Source: Salinibacter grassmerensis (GTDB taxonomy: Bacteria > Bacteroidota > Rhodothermia > Rhodothermales > Salinibacteraceae). Taken from it: a DNA stretch of 64,000 nt. Under the pieces are notes generated by a model. That model had not been told where the DNA came from, made no database searches, and was given only the letters and a program-made list of their open reading frames with translations. The position numbers and the translations under genes are program-made. The stretch covers positions 966,818 to 1,030,817 of the forward strand of contig NZ_CAMTTF010000001.1 in the NCBI RefSeq assembly GCF_947077765.1, given 5' to 3'. This document shows, one piece after another, positions 46,268 through 55,889 of the stretch. Position 1 is the stretch's first letter. Each line of letters opens with the position of its first letter.

Positions 46268-46809
46268 GAGCCTTGGGGCGGGAAGCAAATTCAGTGCGTG
46301 TGTGGTACCCTACAGGCCGAGAAGAGATTCGGGGAAGGAGCCCGGCCCGAAATTCCATCTATCGAGGGAGAGGAGGAACCTCGGTATTGCGTATGGAGCA
46401 CCTGAAGAGGCATCCCAGCAGTCATCAGGAGATGTCCCAAGATTTCACCGTCCGCCTCCGTCCAGATCTGATGCTGATCATCAGGGCGGATGATGGTAAG
46501 GTGGCGCCCCCAGTGCGTTTCCACGCCGCCGAGAAGTGGGGGTGTGCTCTCGCAAAACCGATGAGCATAGCAGAGATGAGGTAGGCTCAGTCCATCGCGG
46601 CCCCGAGCCTGGTCGTCGTGCACCGAGTGCGAGGGGGTTGTGGCTGGGCGTTGAGAGAGCGTACGAAACCATGCGCGTCGGCCCCCACTCCCGGCCGTTG
46701 GACTGACGATCGCGACGGTGCGCACTACGGGTGGGAAGCGTTGAGGGAGGATAAATCCCGGCCGGAGTCCGATAAACAGGCCCGTAGCGCAACGAGCACA
46801 GGAAGGCGG
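46268..46809. other. 542 bases without a gene
   Basis: No frame in this stretch shows a start followed by recognisable protein features, and no tRNA, terminator or clear promoter is visible. It separates the Smr gene (minus) from the SWIM gene (minus) and is the second-longest gap in the window. A structured RNA cannot be excluded by eye. Confidence 0.5.
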
Positions 46810-47271
46810 CTACACAGAGCCGTCGGAGGGTGCGGACTCTCCAGTCAGACGGGCCTGCTCCCGTTCGATCTGATCCAAGAGACGTGGGTCGTGCTTCACA
46901 AGCCGCTCGATGAGGGTGGCCAGCTCGTCCCGATCCATGTCTGCCACGAGATCGGCGACCGCGGCGGGGTCCGATTTAGGCACCTCGTCGTTGTCGAGCA
47001 CCTTCAGTATGGTAGCGACGACATGCTTGCACCAAGAGCCCTCATAATACGGACACGTGCACTCAACGGCCGTGATGTGGTCGGCGTCGAACTGGACGGT
47101 CACCAAGTACGGGTGCACGTCGCTTCCCTGCACCTTGGCCTTCAAGGTGTGATCGTGGGTCCGTTCTACGGACTGCACGGCCCCGTCCTGAAGGTATTGC
47201 CGGCCGCGTTCAAAAGACCCGCCCGCGGTGTGCTTCCGAAGCTGGTCTATGGTGAGGGGAAGAGTGTTCAT
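46810..47271 (-). CDS. SWIM zinc-finger protein
   Basis: The 153-residue protein has the SWIM motif VECTCPYYEGSWCKHVVATIL (CxC...CxH) at about 69-89 and a helix rich in acidic residues after it. SWIM domains bind zinc and DNA or protein partners; in bacteria they often sit in SNF2-associated operons, but no SNF2 gene is nearby. The N-terminal half (TAGGSFERGRQYLQDGAV) is typical of these small proteins. The stop is 20 bases from the previous gene. Confidence 0.85.
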   Translation of the reverse strand: MNTLPLTIDQLRKHTAGGSFERGRQYLQDGAVQSVERTHDHTLKAKVQGSDVHPYLVTVQFDADHITAVECTCPYYEGSWCKHVVATILKVLDNDEVPKSDPAAVADLVADMDRDELATLIERLVKHDPRLLDQIEREQARLTGESAPSDGSV

Positions 47272-47291
47272 GACGGACTGAAAGAGAACGA

Positions 47292-48026
47292 CTAAGCATT
47301 CAGGGTGGACGAGGGGGCCTCAGAGGCGGCCACGTGGTCGAGAAAGTTCTCGAAAATGCGGGTAGCGGTCCCGGCCGCGTTTACGTTGGCGTCCGTACAA
47401 GTATCTAGGGCACCCTGGATCTTGCGCTCGGACAGGTCTTTGGAGTGAATCATGGCCTCAGCAGTCTTCAGGTCATACTCGGGGTGGAACTGCACGCCGT
47501 ACACCTGCTCGTAGCGGAGTGCCTGCACCCCCGTCTCGTTGGAGGCCAAGAGGTGGGCGTCAGGCGGCATCTTCACCACGTGGTCGGAATGTGTGGCGAA
47601 GACGGTGAAGGGATCCGAGAGCCCGTTCCAGATCGGATCGTCCGCTTCCTGCTGAACCTTGACGTAGCCCAACTCATAGTTGCCTCCGCGAACGGTCCCT
47701 CCCAGAATCTGGGCGAGAAGCTGGTGTCCCCAACAGACGCCGAGGATGGGCAGGCCGTCGGAAATGGCCCCTTCCACCCACTGGCTCAGCTCCTGTATCC
47801 AGGCCCGTTGACTGTCGTAGACGGACGACTGTGAGCCACTAATTATGGCTCCGTCAAATGACCGGGAGGTCTCGCCTCCCGTTTGAACGGAAGGGGGCTT
47901 GCCGATGGGCGGGGGCATCTCTCCCTCGTTGGCATTATAGACGCTCAAAGAGGCGTCGACTTCCCGCTTGAAGTTGCGCTGGGCATGCGGGGTGCCAAGG
48001 GACGCGTCGATGAGGGCAAGGTGCAT
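47292..48026 (-). CDS. GMP-synthase-like type 1 glutamine amidotransferase
   Basis: The 244-residue GATase has FDGAIISGSQSSVYD, the catalytic Cys in LPILGVCWGHQLLAQILGG, VFATHSDHV and the His/Glu of VYGVQFHPEYDLKTA. There is no synthetase domain, so it is a stand-alone amidotransferase-like protein, often annotated GuaA-like; the acceptor is unknown. Together with the SWIM gene downstream it forms a small minus cluster with a 20-base gap. Confidence 0.88.
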   Translation of the reverse strand: MHLALIDASLGTPHAQRNFKREVDASLSVYNANEGEMPPPIGKPPSVQTGGETSRSFDGAIISGSQSSVYDSQRAWIQELSQWVEGAISDGLPILGVCWGHQLLAQILGGTVRGGNYELGYVKVQQEADDPIWNGLSDPFTVFATHSDHVVKMPPDAHLLASNETGVQALRYEQVYGVQFHPEYDLKTAEAMIHSKDLSERKIQGALDTCTDANVNAAGTATRIFENFLDHVAASEAPSSTLNA

Positions 48027-48364
48027 TGTGGAAAGCGCGTTCGTTCAACGGATTCTCACGTAGACCACCGCCAAGACCGAAGTGCGTTCCGGCCGCCGGG
48101 GGACGAGGGATATACCGTCGGGTGGGGGCTTGACGGCGGGCCGTCTCATCCGTAGCGTCTACACCAGGAGGCCCGAACAGTTACCCTGCACGGACGAATG
48201 TGTACCCTGCGCCCCCTGCGGGAAGTGGGGCCCGGAGCGAGTGCCGGACCAAAATGTCGGCGTCTCGTCCTGGTCGATCGTGAAAACTTTTTATAGAGTC
48301 TCTCGTGCTAGTCCCTGCGATCTCGAAGCCGCTGCGTTCACGATCCTCACCGTCCTCTGCTCCA
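48027..48364. other. 338-base divergent intergenic region
   Basis: The gap separates the GATase (minus) from the Omp85 barrel gene (plus). A TATAGA at 48292-48297 might be a -10 element for the barrel gene, about 70 bases before its ATG, but no good -35 is at the right distance. Otherwise I see nothing in it. Confidence 0.4.
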
Positions 48365-49762
48365 ATGACCGGTCCAGGCCGCAGGTCCATTGGTCGCGTC
48401 GCTGCCTTCGGGGCTGCATGTGCGACCATCCTGGTCCTTTGGGCTTTGCCAACAGCAAAAGAAGCGCACGCCCAGCCGACATCGCAACCAACGGGGTCAG
48501 GGGCGATCGCCGACTCTTCATTGGACCGAAGGGCTGTGTATGATACCAGCCGGGCGGCTCGGTGGCGTAGTGTACGTCGCCAGAAGGCCCAGTCGATGGA
48601 AGAACACAGACCGACCTTCATGGAGCGGGCCGCGTCGTTCGTGGGCAGCTTCGGCGGCGCCGTTGTGCCCCACCGTCTGATTCTCGATGTGCCCCAGTTG
48701 GAGGTTGCCGACTTCCACCCGGTTTTTGGGGGGCTCGACGGAAATGCGGGAACGACGGCGGGGGTGCTCTACGAGCCGACGTTTTGGAAGGAGGAGCAGC
48801 GCCTCGCCGAGGCGGAGCTTCTTGGCAGCCTCCGTGAATATTACGGGACGGGGGCACGCTTCGGGGGCGTCTTCGAGCCCTATGTGGGGTACGCGTACGC
48901 TCGGTATCAGCACCGTCCCCGCGAGAGCTTTTACGGGGTCGGGGCCGACAGCCAGGTGGACACGGAGGCCGGCTTTCGATTGGATCAGGGAGTTGTGGGG
49001 GGGCTTCTGGGATGGTCGCCAAAGCCCAGTGCGCTCCTCGGCGGACATGTCTCGTACCAGGCAAATCGGTACGGGACAGGGCAAGGAGACCGCCCGACGG
49101 TGGCGGATCAGTTCGGGGCGACCCTTCCCGGTGTGAAGACCAACGTGGACTACCTAATGCTCGGCGCCTTCTTTGAGCTTGACGTCCGGGATACACCGTA
49201 CACCCGTGCCTTTGGACACCGGTTCGCCCCGACGGAACCCCGACTGCGAGGGGTATCGCTCGACGCGTCCCGTGGGTTCTATCTCGCCTCCGAGGTGACA
49301 CACAACTTCAGCATGCGGGGGCAGGATGTCGACTTCACCCGCCTCACCCTCGACGTGCGGGAGTTTATGCCGATTGGGAAGGAGCTGCTCCACGGCTTTT
49401 CCTTCCGCCAGTTTGCGTCGGTGACCCACTCGGGGGACGGGCGCGTTCCGTTCTATCGGTTGCAGTCCGTAGGGGGGGCACGATCCCTCCGAGGGTACCC
49501 ATCGGGGCGATTTCGGGATCGAAACGTGCTTCTGGCGAACGCGGAGGTTCGATGCCAGATCTGGCACTGGATCGACATGGCGGTCTTCGCCGACGCGGGG
49601 CATGTGTTTCGCAACATCGGGGACGTTGACGTTGCGGACCCACGCGTCGGATACGGCCTGGGTTTTCGGGTCAAGAACGAGGGGAAAACGTTGGGGCGCG
49701 TCGACGTAGCCCGGGGACGGGGAGGATGGGAGCTGCACCTTGACCTAGGCTCTCTCTTTTAG
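48365..49762 (+). CDS. POTRA-less Omp85/BamA-type beta-barrel
   Basis: The 465-residue protein has a signal peptide (about 1-35, ending AHAQP) and then an alternating beta pattern. It includes the Omp85 signature YRLQSVGGARSLRGYPSGRFRDRN near 378-400 and a terminal aromatic strand (GWELHLDLGSLF). There is no room for POTRA domains between the signal and the barrel, so it is of the N-terminal-domain-free Omp85 type found in Bacteroidota. The function of this type is not settled. ATG 48365 is chosen to give the signal peptide; an upstream start at 48305 is less likely. The gene immediately downstream (5 bases) encodes a secreted protein, suggesting a pair. Confidence 0.85.
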   Translation: MTGPGRRSIGRVAAFGAACATILVLWALPTAKEAHAQPTSQPTGSGAIADSSLDRRAVYDTSRAARWRSVRRQKAQSMEEHRPTFMERAASFVGSFGGAVVPHRLILDVPQLEVADFHPVFGGLDGNAGTTAGVLYEPTFWKEEQRLAEAELLGSLREYYGTGARFGGVFEPYVGYAYARYQHRPRESFYGVGADSQVDTEAGFRLDQGVVGGLLGWSPKPSALLGGHVSYQANRYGTGQGDRPTVADQFGATLPGVKTNVDYLMLGAFFELDVRDTPYTRAFGHRFAPTEPRLRGVSLDASRGFYLASEVTHNFSMRGQDVDFTRLTLDVREFMPIGKELLHGFSFRQFASVTHSGDGRVPFYRLQSVGGARSLRGYPSGRFRDRNVLLANAEVRCQIWHWIDMAVFADAGHVFRNIGDVDVADPRVGYGLGFRVKNEGKTLGRVDVARGRGGWELHLDLGSLF

Positions 49763-49767
49763 CTACC

Positions 49768-51441
49768 ATGTGCGTTGCGTTTCTCGGGTTGACTCGTGAG
49801 GTGCGGGTCCGGTACGCTGGAGGGGTGCTGTGCCTGTTGCTTCTTCTGGGCGGGAGCCCTTCGTCCGCAGTCGCGCAGCGGTTTCTCACCGACGACCCGC
49901 TGTGGCACGACCCTGATCGCATGGACATGCCCTTTCCGGAGCCCACCCCGTCGGACCACGGGATTGGGCCCCTGGAGTTTTTCGAGCGCAGCTTCGGCGT
50001 GCGGGGCGACTACGCCGTCCCGGCGACGAATGTCAATACGGTCGGAGGTGTCCCCAATTCGTCCTGGTACACCAACCGGCACTACCGATCCTCCATGTCG
50101 CGGGCGGCACTCCGCCGGGGCCCCAACCAAGAGCCGGGGCCGTCTTCCCGGTCCAGGTGGCGCGTGGTAGATTTGGGGGGAAACGGAGAGCTCCCACGTG
50201 CGACCATCCGGGACACTACGGGCCGGGCATTTCGGATTCTCTTTGATGCGCCCGCTCATCCGGAGATGGCGACCGGCGCCGCCATGATCAGCAGTCGTCT
50301 GCTGCACGCGCTCGGCTACAACGTGCCCCAGCATTGGCTGCGTCGCGTTCGAGTGGAGCGGTTGGTACCGGAGCCGGAAAGCGGCGTCACGCAGTCTCGT
50401 GTGGACAGCCTCCTCACGTCGGCCGCCCAGCGTCCGGACAGCACGTACCGGGTGCTCGCCACCCGAATTTCTAGTGTTGAGCGTCGCATCGGACCGTTTC
50501 AGTTTAAGGGAACCCGGGCGGACGACGGGAACGACGTGTTTCCCCACGAGGACCGACGGGAACTGCGGGGGCTTCGGGTCATCGCGGCGTGGATTCATCA
50601 CAGCAAGATTCGTCCCCGCCACACGCTTGATGTGGGAATGCGGGTGGAGGGACGCCGGTTTGTGCGACACTACCTGACGGATCTACACCTCACACTTGGC
50701 AGTGCAGGTGCGGCGCCGAAGTCGGAGTGGTCGGGACACGAGCACGTGCTTGAGCTGGGCCGCGTCTTTGAACGCATCGGAACGCTCGGGCTCAGCGGCG
50801 GAGACTGGGCGGAAATTGAGCCACCCAACAACCCGGCCGTCGGCCGCTTCGGCACTGGCGGATTCGATCCACGGGCGTGGCGCCCCGAGTGGCCCAACCT
50901 CGCGTTCCAGCGCACCACCCCCGCCGACGCGTTCTGGGCCGCGAAGAAGATCCGGAATTTCTCCTGCCAGGACCTGCGCGCCATCGTCTCCACGGCGGAT
51001 TACTCGTCGGCGGAGGTGGCCGACCACATGGTCCGGACCCTCCTCGCCCGACGGGACGCCATCGGACAGGCCTTTCTGGACTGGGGAGGTGGCCTGGATC
51101 GGTTTGCGGTCCGGTCCGGGCGTCTTGCCTTCAAGGACCTGCGGGCCGCCCATGGGCAAGCGCCCGATACCCTGCAGCGCACCGTCAAGTGGCGGGCGTA
51201 CGACAACCGCGCGGATGAAGTAAGCTCCGTTTTGGCTCGCACGACTTCAAGCCAGGAGGCGGTGCCGCTTCCCAACTACTCCCCGTCCCACCTTCGCGCC
51301 TCTCTGGTGACGCCCCGAGCGGGGACGACTCATGTCTTCGTGCGTCAGACCGAGCAGGGGCAAGCGTCGCCGGGCGGACGATTGCGTCGCCGGGTGGTCG
51401 GGGTCGACCGCACGGCCCCCTCTACGGCACAGAGGCCCTGA
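49768..51441 (+). CDS. Large secreted protein paired with Omp85 barrel
   Basis: The 557-residue protein has a signal peptide (LLLLLGGSPSSAVAQ, about 22-37). The mature part shows no family I can name with confidence. Features are a WRVVDLGGNGELPRATIRD segment, then GPFQFKGTRADDGNDVFPHEDRRELRGLRVIAAW, then a helix-rich half (AFWAAKKIRNFSCQDLRAIVST). The RRELRGLRV...AAW stretch recalls kinase-like CotH/HipA-type secreted proteins seen in other bacteria, but the catalytic loop is not recognisable here. It starts 5 bases after the barrel gene, so the two are almost certainly co-expressed. Confidence 0.72.
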   Translation: MCVAFLGLTREVRVRYAGGVLCLLLLLGGSPSSAVAQRFLTDDPLWHDPDRMDMPFPEPTPSDHGIGPLEFFERSFGVRGDYAVPATNVNTVGGVPNSSWYTNRHYRSSMSRAALRRGPNQEPGPSSRSRWRVVDLGGNGELPRATIRDTTGRAFRILFDAPAHPEMATGAAMISSRLLHALGYNVPQHWLRRVRVERLVPEPESGVTQSRVDSLLTSAAQRPDSTYRVLATRISSVERRIGPFQFKGTRADDGNDVFPHEDRRELRGLRVIAAWIHHSKIRPRHTLDVGMRVEGRRFVRHYLTDLHLTLGSAGAAPKSEWSGHEHVLELGRVFERIGTLGLSGGDWAEIEPPNNPAVGRFGTGGFDPRAWRPEWPNLAFQRTTPADAFWAAKKIRNFSCQDLRAIVSTADYSSAEVADHMVRTLLARRDAIGQAFLDWGGGLDRFAVRSGRLAFKDLRAAHGQAPDTLQRTVKWRAYDNRADEVSSVLARTTSSQEAVPLPNYSPSHLRASLVTPRAGTTHVFVRQTEQGQASPGGRLRRRVVGVDRTAPSTAQRP

Positions 51442-51496
51442 GTTGGACCTACACAGCACAGATTGAGAGGAGAATAGCTCCGAATGGACGTGAAAG

Positions 51497-51525
51497 TTGA
51501 ATTTCTCCCTACGACGTGCCATAAT
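51497..51525 (+). promoter_or_regulatory. Sigma-70-like promoter for small lipoprotein gene
   Basis: TTGAAT (51497-51502) and CATAAT (51520-51525) have exact 17-base spacing in an AT-rich gap, 39 bases before the start at 51565. With the efp promoter, this suggests that canonical -35/-10 elements are used here. Confidence 0.6.
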
Positions 51526-51564
51526 AATGGCAGTTTTCCTCTCCAAACAAAAGTGCCCAATGTT

Positions 51565-51876
51565 ATGTCACTATCGAAGGTATGGGTTGTACTCGTCCTG
51601 TTTCTCGTCGTAGGATGTGGAAGTGCGGAAGACTCGCCGATGGACACCAACGCCTACAACGGAACGATTGCTGAGATAAACGCCGAAGAGCGCAAGGTCC
51701 ACGTCGAAGTGCCGGACGAAGGGACCATGGAGTTCGCCTTCACAGACACGACGCAGGTGCTGAAAAACTTTCTAGAGGTGCCTTTCGACTCCCTGGATAC
51801 CAACCGAAAGGTGCGTGTCGAGGTCGTGGAGACTGGAGATCAGCCGACCCCGACGACGGTCACTCTGATCGAGTAA
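51565..51876 (+). CDS. Predicted small lipoprotein
   Basis: The 103-residue protein has a signal ending LFLVVGCGSAED (lipobox Cys18). Its mature domain (GTIAEINAEERKVHVEVPDEG...DTTQVLKNFLEV, then KVRVEVVETG) looks like a single OB-like or beta-barrel domain that binds a small ligand or metal; YNGTIAEIN and the VRVEV repeats recall small periplasmic carrier domains. No family name can be given. A good promoter precedes it. Confidence 0.78.
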   Translation: MSLSKVWVVLVLFLVVGCGSAEDSPMDTNAYNGTIAEINAEERKVHVEVPDEGTMEFAFTDTTQVLKNFLEVPFDSLDTNRKVRVEVVETGDQPTPTTVTLIE

Positions 51877-52109
51877 CCCTGCGTTCGACGCCCCCACTGG
51901 CAGGGCTGTCCGCAGCCGAAGGGATTGAACGCCGATCCGTACTCCGCCCATCCAGTCCGGTGGGGTACAGCCCTGGAGATTCGTGCGTCTTCGGTTCGGC
52001 GTTTCGCATCTTTTGGCTCAGGGAGCGGGGTCGCGACCGGTACGGCGGACGTGTTCTGCACCGCCGACACCAGCCTGCTCTTCAGAGGAACGCCACGGGA
52101 AGAGAGCGT

Positions 52110-55100
52110 TCAGTTCCCCTTCAAGGCGATGTTGTCGGAACCAAAGATGCGCTGGGCCCCCCGCATGAACTCGGCGGTTGGTTCCACGACATAGGCGCGG
52201 CTACGGAGGCGCTCCTGGCCCCGAAGTTCAGGGGCGTCCACGTCGAAGTAGAGCGTGCAGTTGCCCTCGGTCTGCTCGCAGAGCTGTCGGAATGTCCGGA
52301 GCTCATCGGGCATCACCTGGTCGAGATCCACCGTGAGAATCACTTCGCTCACCATCTGCTCGCGGACCTTCCACATCGGAGTGAGGTCCTTCGCGAGCAC
52401 CTTCACAGTGCCGCCGCGCACCTCCACGTTGCCCTTCGCGAGGACGACGTTGTCGACCTCCAGATAGGGCTGAATGCGGTCGAGGATGCTGGAAAAGAGG
52501 ACCATCTCGCCCTGGCCGGTAAAGTCCTCGATCGTGGCGAACGCGATCGGCTTGCCGGACTTCGTGGTATTGCGGTCCACCTCGGTGATGATCCCACAAA
52601 AGGTGCGGACGGGCCCTCGGTTGCGGCCGTCCCCCCCGGCGGCCTGTTCGATGACCCGCTCAAGCTGGTCCGGCTCGCCGAAGTGGGCGGTCGCAAAAGC
52701 GTCGGCCTCGGCCCGGTATTCGTCGAGCGGGTGGCCGGAGACGTAGAAGCCCAGCACCTCGTGCTCCTCCTTCAGGCGCTGTGACTTGGCCCAGGTCTCC
52801 ACGTCCGGTAGGCCCGGCTGCATCGCCTCGGTGCCCGCGTCGCCGTTGCCGAAGAGCGAGTTCTGGCCGGCCATGCGGTCGTGCTGCACCTTCTGGCCGT
52901 AGCGCACGGCCTTGTCCATAATCTCCATGAGCTGTGCGCGGTGGCCCTCCAGGTCGTCGAGGGCCCCGGCCTGAGCGAGTGCTTCCAGGGTGCGCTTGTT
53001 GACCGTGCCGAAGTCCACGTTCTTCGTGAGGTCGAAGATGGAGTCGAAGGGGCCGTGCTCTTCCCGGGCCTCGATCAGCGCGTCGATTGCCTTCTCGCCC
53101 GCGTTCTTAATAGCCGCGAGGCCGAAGCGCACGCGATACGTGCCGTCCGTGCCCTGCTCCACCGTAAAGCGCGACTGGCTGCGGTTGATAGAGGGAGGGA
53201 GCACCTCCAGGCCCATGCTCCGAGCCTCCTCCAACACCTTTGACAGCTTATCGGTGTCGTCCATCTCGTTGGTCATCGCCGCCGCCATAAACTCCGGCGG
53301 GTAGTGGGCCTTCAGGTAGGCCGTGCGGTAGGCGACCAGCGAGTAGGCGGCCGAGTGGGACTTGTTGAAGCCGTACCCGGCGAACTCGTTGATGATGTCG
53401 AAGAGCTCGTCCGCCTCGTCTTCCGGAATGTCATTCTCCTCCTTACACCCCTCGATGAACTTCTCCCGCTGCTTGCGCATGAGCTTTGCCTTCTTCTTGC
53501 CCATCGCGCGGCGCAGGATGTCTGCCTCGCCGAGGGAGAAGCCGGCCAGCTCGCGGGCCATCTGCATCACCTGCTCCTGAAACACGGCGATGCCGTAGGT
53601 CGGCTCCAGGATGTCCTCCAGCAGCGGATGGGGGTATTCCACCTCTTCCCGCCCGTGCTTGCGGGCCACGTAGGTGGGAATGTTTTCCATCGGCCCCGGC
53701 CGGTAGAGCGCGTTCATGGCGATCAGGTCGCCGATCTCCGTCGGCTTCAGCTTGCGGAGGTGCTCCCGCATGCCGGTCGACTCGAACTGGAAGATCGAGA
53801 CCGTATCGCCGCGCTGGAAAAGCTCGAACGTGTCCTCGTCGTCGAGCGGAATGTCGTCGATGTTGAGGTCCACGTCGCGGGTGTCCTCGACGAGCTCGAC
53901 GGCGTCTTCGATGAGCGTGAGCGTCTTGAGACCGAGGAAGTCCATCTTCAGCAGCCCAAACTCCTCCACCCAGTCGCCGTCGTACTGAGTCGTGACGACC
54001 TTTTCGCCCTTGCTCTTGGCGACGGAGACGGGCACGTAGTCGCTCACCTCGCCGGGCGCGATAATGACCCCGGCGGCGTGGACGCCGGTGTGCCGCACCG
54101 ATCCTTCCAGCACGTCCGCGTACTGCATCATTTTGCTGACCTCCGGGTTGTTCGCGTCCTTCAGCGCGCGGAAGTCGGGGTTCTCGTCGAAGGCCTGTTC
54201 GAGGTCCACGCCCGGGCCGTCGGGGATCATCTTGGCAATCTCGTCGGCGCGGTCGAGCGGAATGTCGAGCACGCGCGAGACGTCGCGCACCACCGTCTTC
54301 GCGCCCATGGTGCCGAAGGTGATGATCTGGCATACATTCTCCTGCCCGTACTTCTCCACCACGTAGTCGATGACCTTTTCGCGGCCCCGGTCGTCGAAGT
54401 CGATGTCGATGTCGGGCATCGACACGCGCTCCGGATTGAGGAAGCGCTCGAAGAGGAGATCGTACTCGAGCGGGTCCACGTTGGTGATGCCGAGGCAGTA
54501 GCTCACGCAGCTCCCGGCGGCGGAGCCCCGCCCCGGCCCCACGCGCACGTCAAGTTCGCGGGCCGCGTCCGTAAAGTCCTGAACGATGAGGAAATAGCCG
54601 GAATAGTCCTCGTCGGCAATAATGCCGAGCTCGTGGTTGAGCCGATTGACAACCTTTTGGGGCAGCGGCTCCCCGTAGCGCTCCTTCGCCCGTTCGAAGG
54701 TGAGGTGGCGCAGGTACTCGTCCATGTCCTCGAACCCCTCCGGAATGGGGTAGTGAGGCATCAGAAGATCCCCCATCGGGAGGTCGAACGCGCACTTGTC
54801 GGCCACCTTGTTGGTGTTGACGAGCGCCTCACGCTGAAACTCCTCCGGGATGCCCGTGAGGGCCTCCATCATGCCCTCCGAGTCCTTCATGTAAAACTGA
54901 TCGTTGCTGAAGCGCATCCGGTTGGGGTCGTTGTAGTCGTCCCCCGTCTGGAGGCAGAGCAGGATGTCCTGGGCCTCGTGGTCCTGCTGATTGACGTAAT
55001 GAACGTCGTTGGTGGCCAGTACCTCTACGTCGTACTCTCGGGCCCACTGCAGCAGCACCTCGTTGACGGTGTGCTGATCGTCGATGTCGTGGTCCTGGAT

Positions 55101-55610
55101 CTCGATGTAGTAGTCGTCCCCGAAGATGTCCAGGTACTCTTCAAACTTCTCCCGCGCCGCCGCCTCGCCCTGGTTCAGAATCATCTGCGGCACCTGGCCC
55201 TGCAGGCAGCAGGTGGTGGCCACGAGGCCCTCGTGGTGCTCGCGCAGGAGGCCAAGGTCGATACGCGGCTTGTAGTAGAAGCCCTCCAGGAAGGAGGTAG
55301 AGGAGAGTTGCATCAGGTTCTTGTACCCCGTCTGGTCCTTCGCCAGGAGAACCTGGTGGTAGCGGGTGGGGTCGGACTGGTCCTGAATGCCACTCGGCGT
55401 CAGGTAGAACTCGCAGCCGATGATCGGCTGGACGTCGGACTTCTGAGCCCGGGTGTAGAACTCCGGGACGCCGTAGAGATTGCCGTGGTCGGTAATGGCG
55501 ACGGCCGGAATGTCGCGGCGCTCAGCGCTTTCGATGAGGTTGTCGATGTCGGCGGCGCCGTCGAGCAGGGAGTACTGCGTGTGGCAGTGGAGGTGGGAAA
55601 AATTGGGCAT
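52110..55610 (-). CDS. dnaE: DNA polymerase III alpha subunit
   Basis: The 1166-residue replicative polymerase has a PHP domain (FSHLHCHTQYSLLDGAAD, then AITDHGNLYGV). The palm contains SMPDIDIDFDDRGREKVIDY (catalytic Asp) and VGPGRGSAAGSCVSY. The fingers/tau-binding region follows, with VRHTGVHAAGVIIAPG and GFNKSHSAAYSLVAY, and the C-terminal OB-fold region has GIITEVDRNTTKSGKPIAFATIEDFTGQGE. The length is normal for DnaE1, and no intein interrupts the catalytic motifs. A large open frame on the opposite strand is an artefact of high GC. Confidence 0.97.
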   Translation of the reverse strand: MPNFSHLHCHTQYSLLDGAADIDNLIESAERRDIPAVAITDHGNLYGVPEFYTRAQKSDVQPIIGCEFYLTPSGIQDQSDPTRYHQVLLAKDQTGYKNLMQLSSTSFLEGFYYKPRIDLGLLREHHEGLVATTCCLQGQVPQMILNQGEAAAREKFEEYLDIFGDDYYIEIQDHDIDDQHTVNEVLLQWAREYDVEVLATNDVHYVNQQDHEAQDILLCLQTGDDYNDPNRMRFSNDQFYMKDSEGMMEALTGIPEEFQREALVNTNKVADKCAFDLPMGDLLMPHYPIPEGFEDMDEYLRHLTFERAKERYGEPLPQKVVNRLNHELGIIADEDYSGYFLIVQDFTDAARELDVRVGPGRGSAAGSCVSYCLGITNVDPLEYDLLFERFLNPERVSMPDIDIDFDDRGREKVIDYVVEKYGQENVCQIITFGTMGAKTVVRDVSRVLDIPLDRADEIAKMIPDGPGVDLEQAFDENPDFRALKDANNPEVSKMMQYADVLEGSVRHTGVHAAGVIIAPGEVSDYVPVSVAKSKGEKVVTTQYDGDWVEEFGLLKMDFLGLKTLTLIEDAVELVEDTRDVDLNIDDIPLDDEDTFELFQRGDTVSIFQFESTGMREHLRKLKPTEIGDLIAMNALYRPGPMENIPTYVARKHGREEVEYPHPLLEDILEPTYGIAVFQEQVMQMARELAGFSLGEADILRRAMGKKKAKLMRKQREKFIEGCKEENDIPEDEADELFDIINEFAGYGFNKSHSAAYSLVAYRTAYLKAHYPPEFMAAAMTNEMDDTDKLSKVLEEARSMGLEVLPPSINRSQSRFTVEQGTDGTYRVRFGLAAIKNAGEKAIDALIEAREEHGPFDSIFDLTKNVDFGTVNKRTLEALAQAGALDDLEGHRAQLMEIMDKAVRYGQKVQHDRMAGQNSLFGNGDAGTEAMQPGLPDVETWAKSQRLKEEHEVLGFYVSGHPLDEYRAEADAFATAHFGEPDQLERVIEQAAGGDGRNRGPVRTFCGIITEVDRNTTKSGKPIAFATIEDFTGQGEMVLFSSILDRIQPYLEVDNVVLAKGNVEVRGGTVKVLAKDLTPMWKVREQMVSEVILTVDLDQVMPDELRTFRQLCEQTEGNCTLYFDVDAPELRGQERLRSRAYVVEPTAEFMRGAQRIFGSDNIALKGN

Positions 55611-55688
55611 ACGAGCGCGAGACGTCAGGGGAATGGTTCCGGAACGGAGAGGCTTCAGATCCAGTGCCCAACTAAACTGATGCCTATT

Positions 55689-55708
55689 CGGGAATCAATG
55701 GATTCCCG
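55689..55708. repeat. Inverted repeat upstream of dnaE
   Basis: CGGGAATC (55689-55696) and GATTCCCG (55701-55708) form a perfect 8-bp inverted repeat with a four-base AATG loop, 79 bases upstream of the dnaE start on the minus strand. It could be an operator or an mRNA hairpin in the dnaE leader. No T run follows, so a terminator is unlikely. Confidence 0.45.
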
Positions 55709-55889
55709 TCGTTTTCCCACCGAGATTCGTCGCCGTCCCTTTGCGCCTAAGAAGAGGGCTGAGGGGGATGCTGGGCATAGGGCAAGGGGGGCAAGTGCGG
55801 GGCACGAAAACCCCGCAAGCGCTCGGGGCACCCATGCCTGCGGAGAGGAATAAACTGCAATGTGGATCGGGTTTGTCGGAGGCCCCGGG

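Noticed and set aside
55797-55816. GCGGGG/CCCCGC hairpin downstream of the isomerase gene
   Set aside because: A 6-bp stem in very GC-rich DNA with no T run on either strand is not distinguishable from chance.
53304-55853. 849-codon open frame opposite dnaE
   Set aside because: It is antisense to an unmistakable dnaE gene; long antisense frames are expected at this GC content, and its translation has no recognisable motifs.
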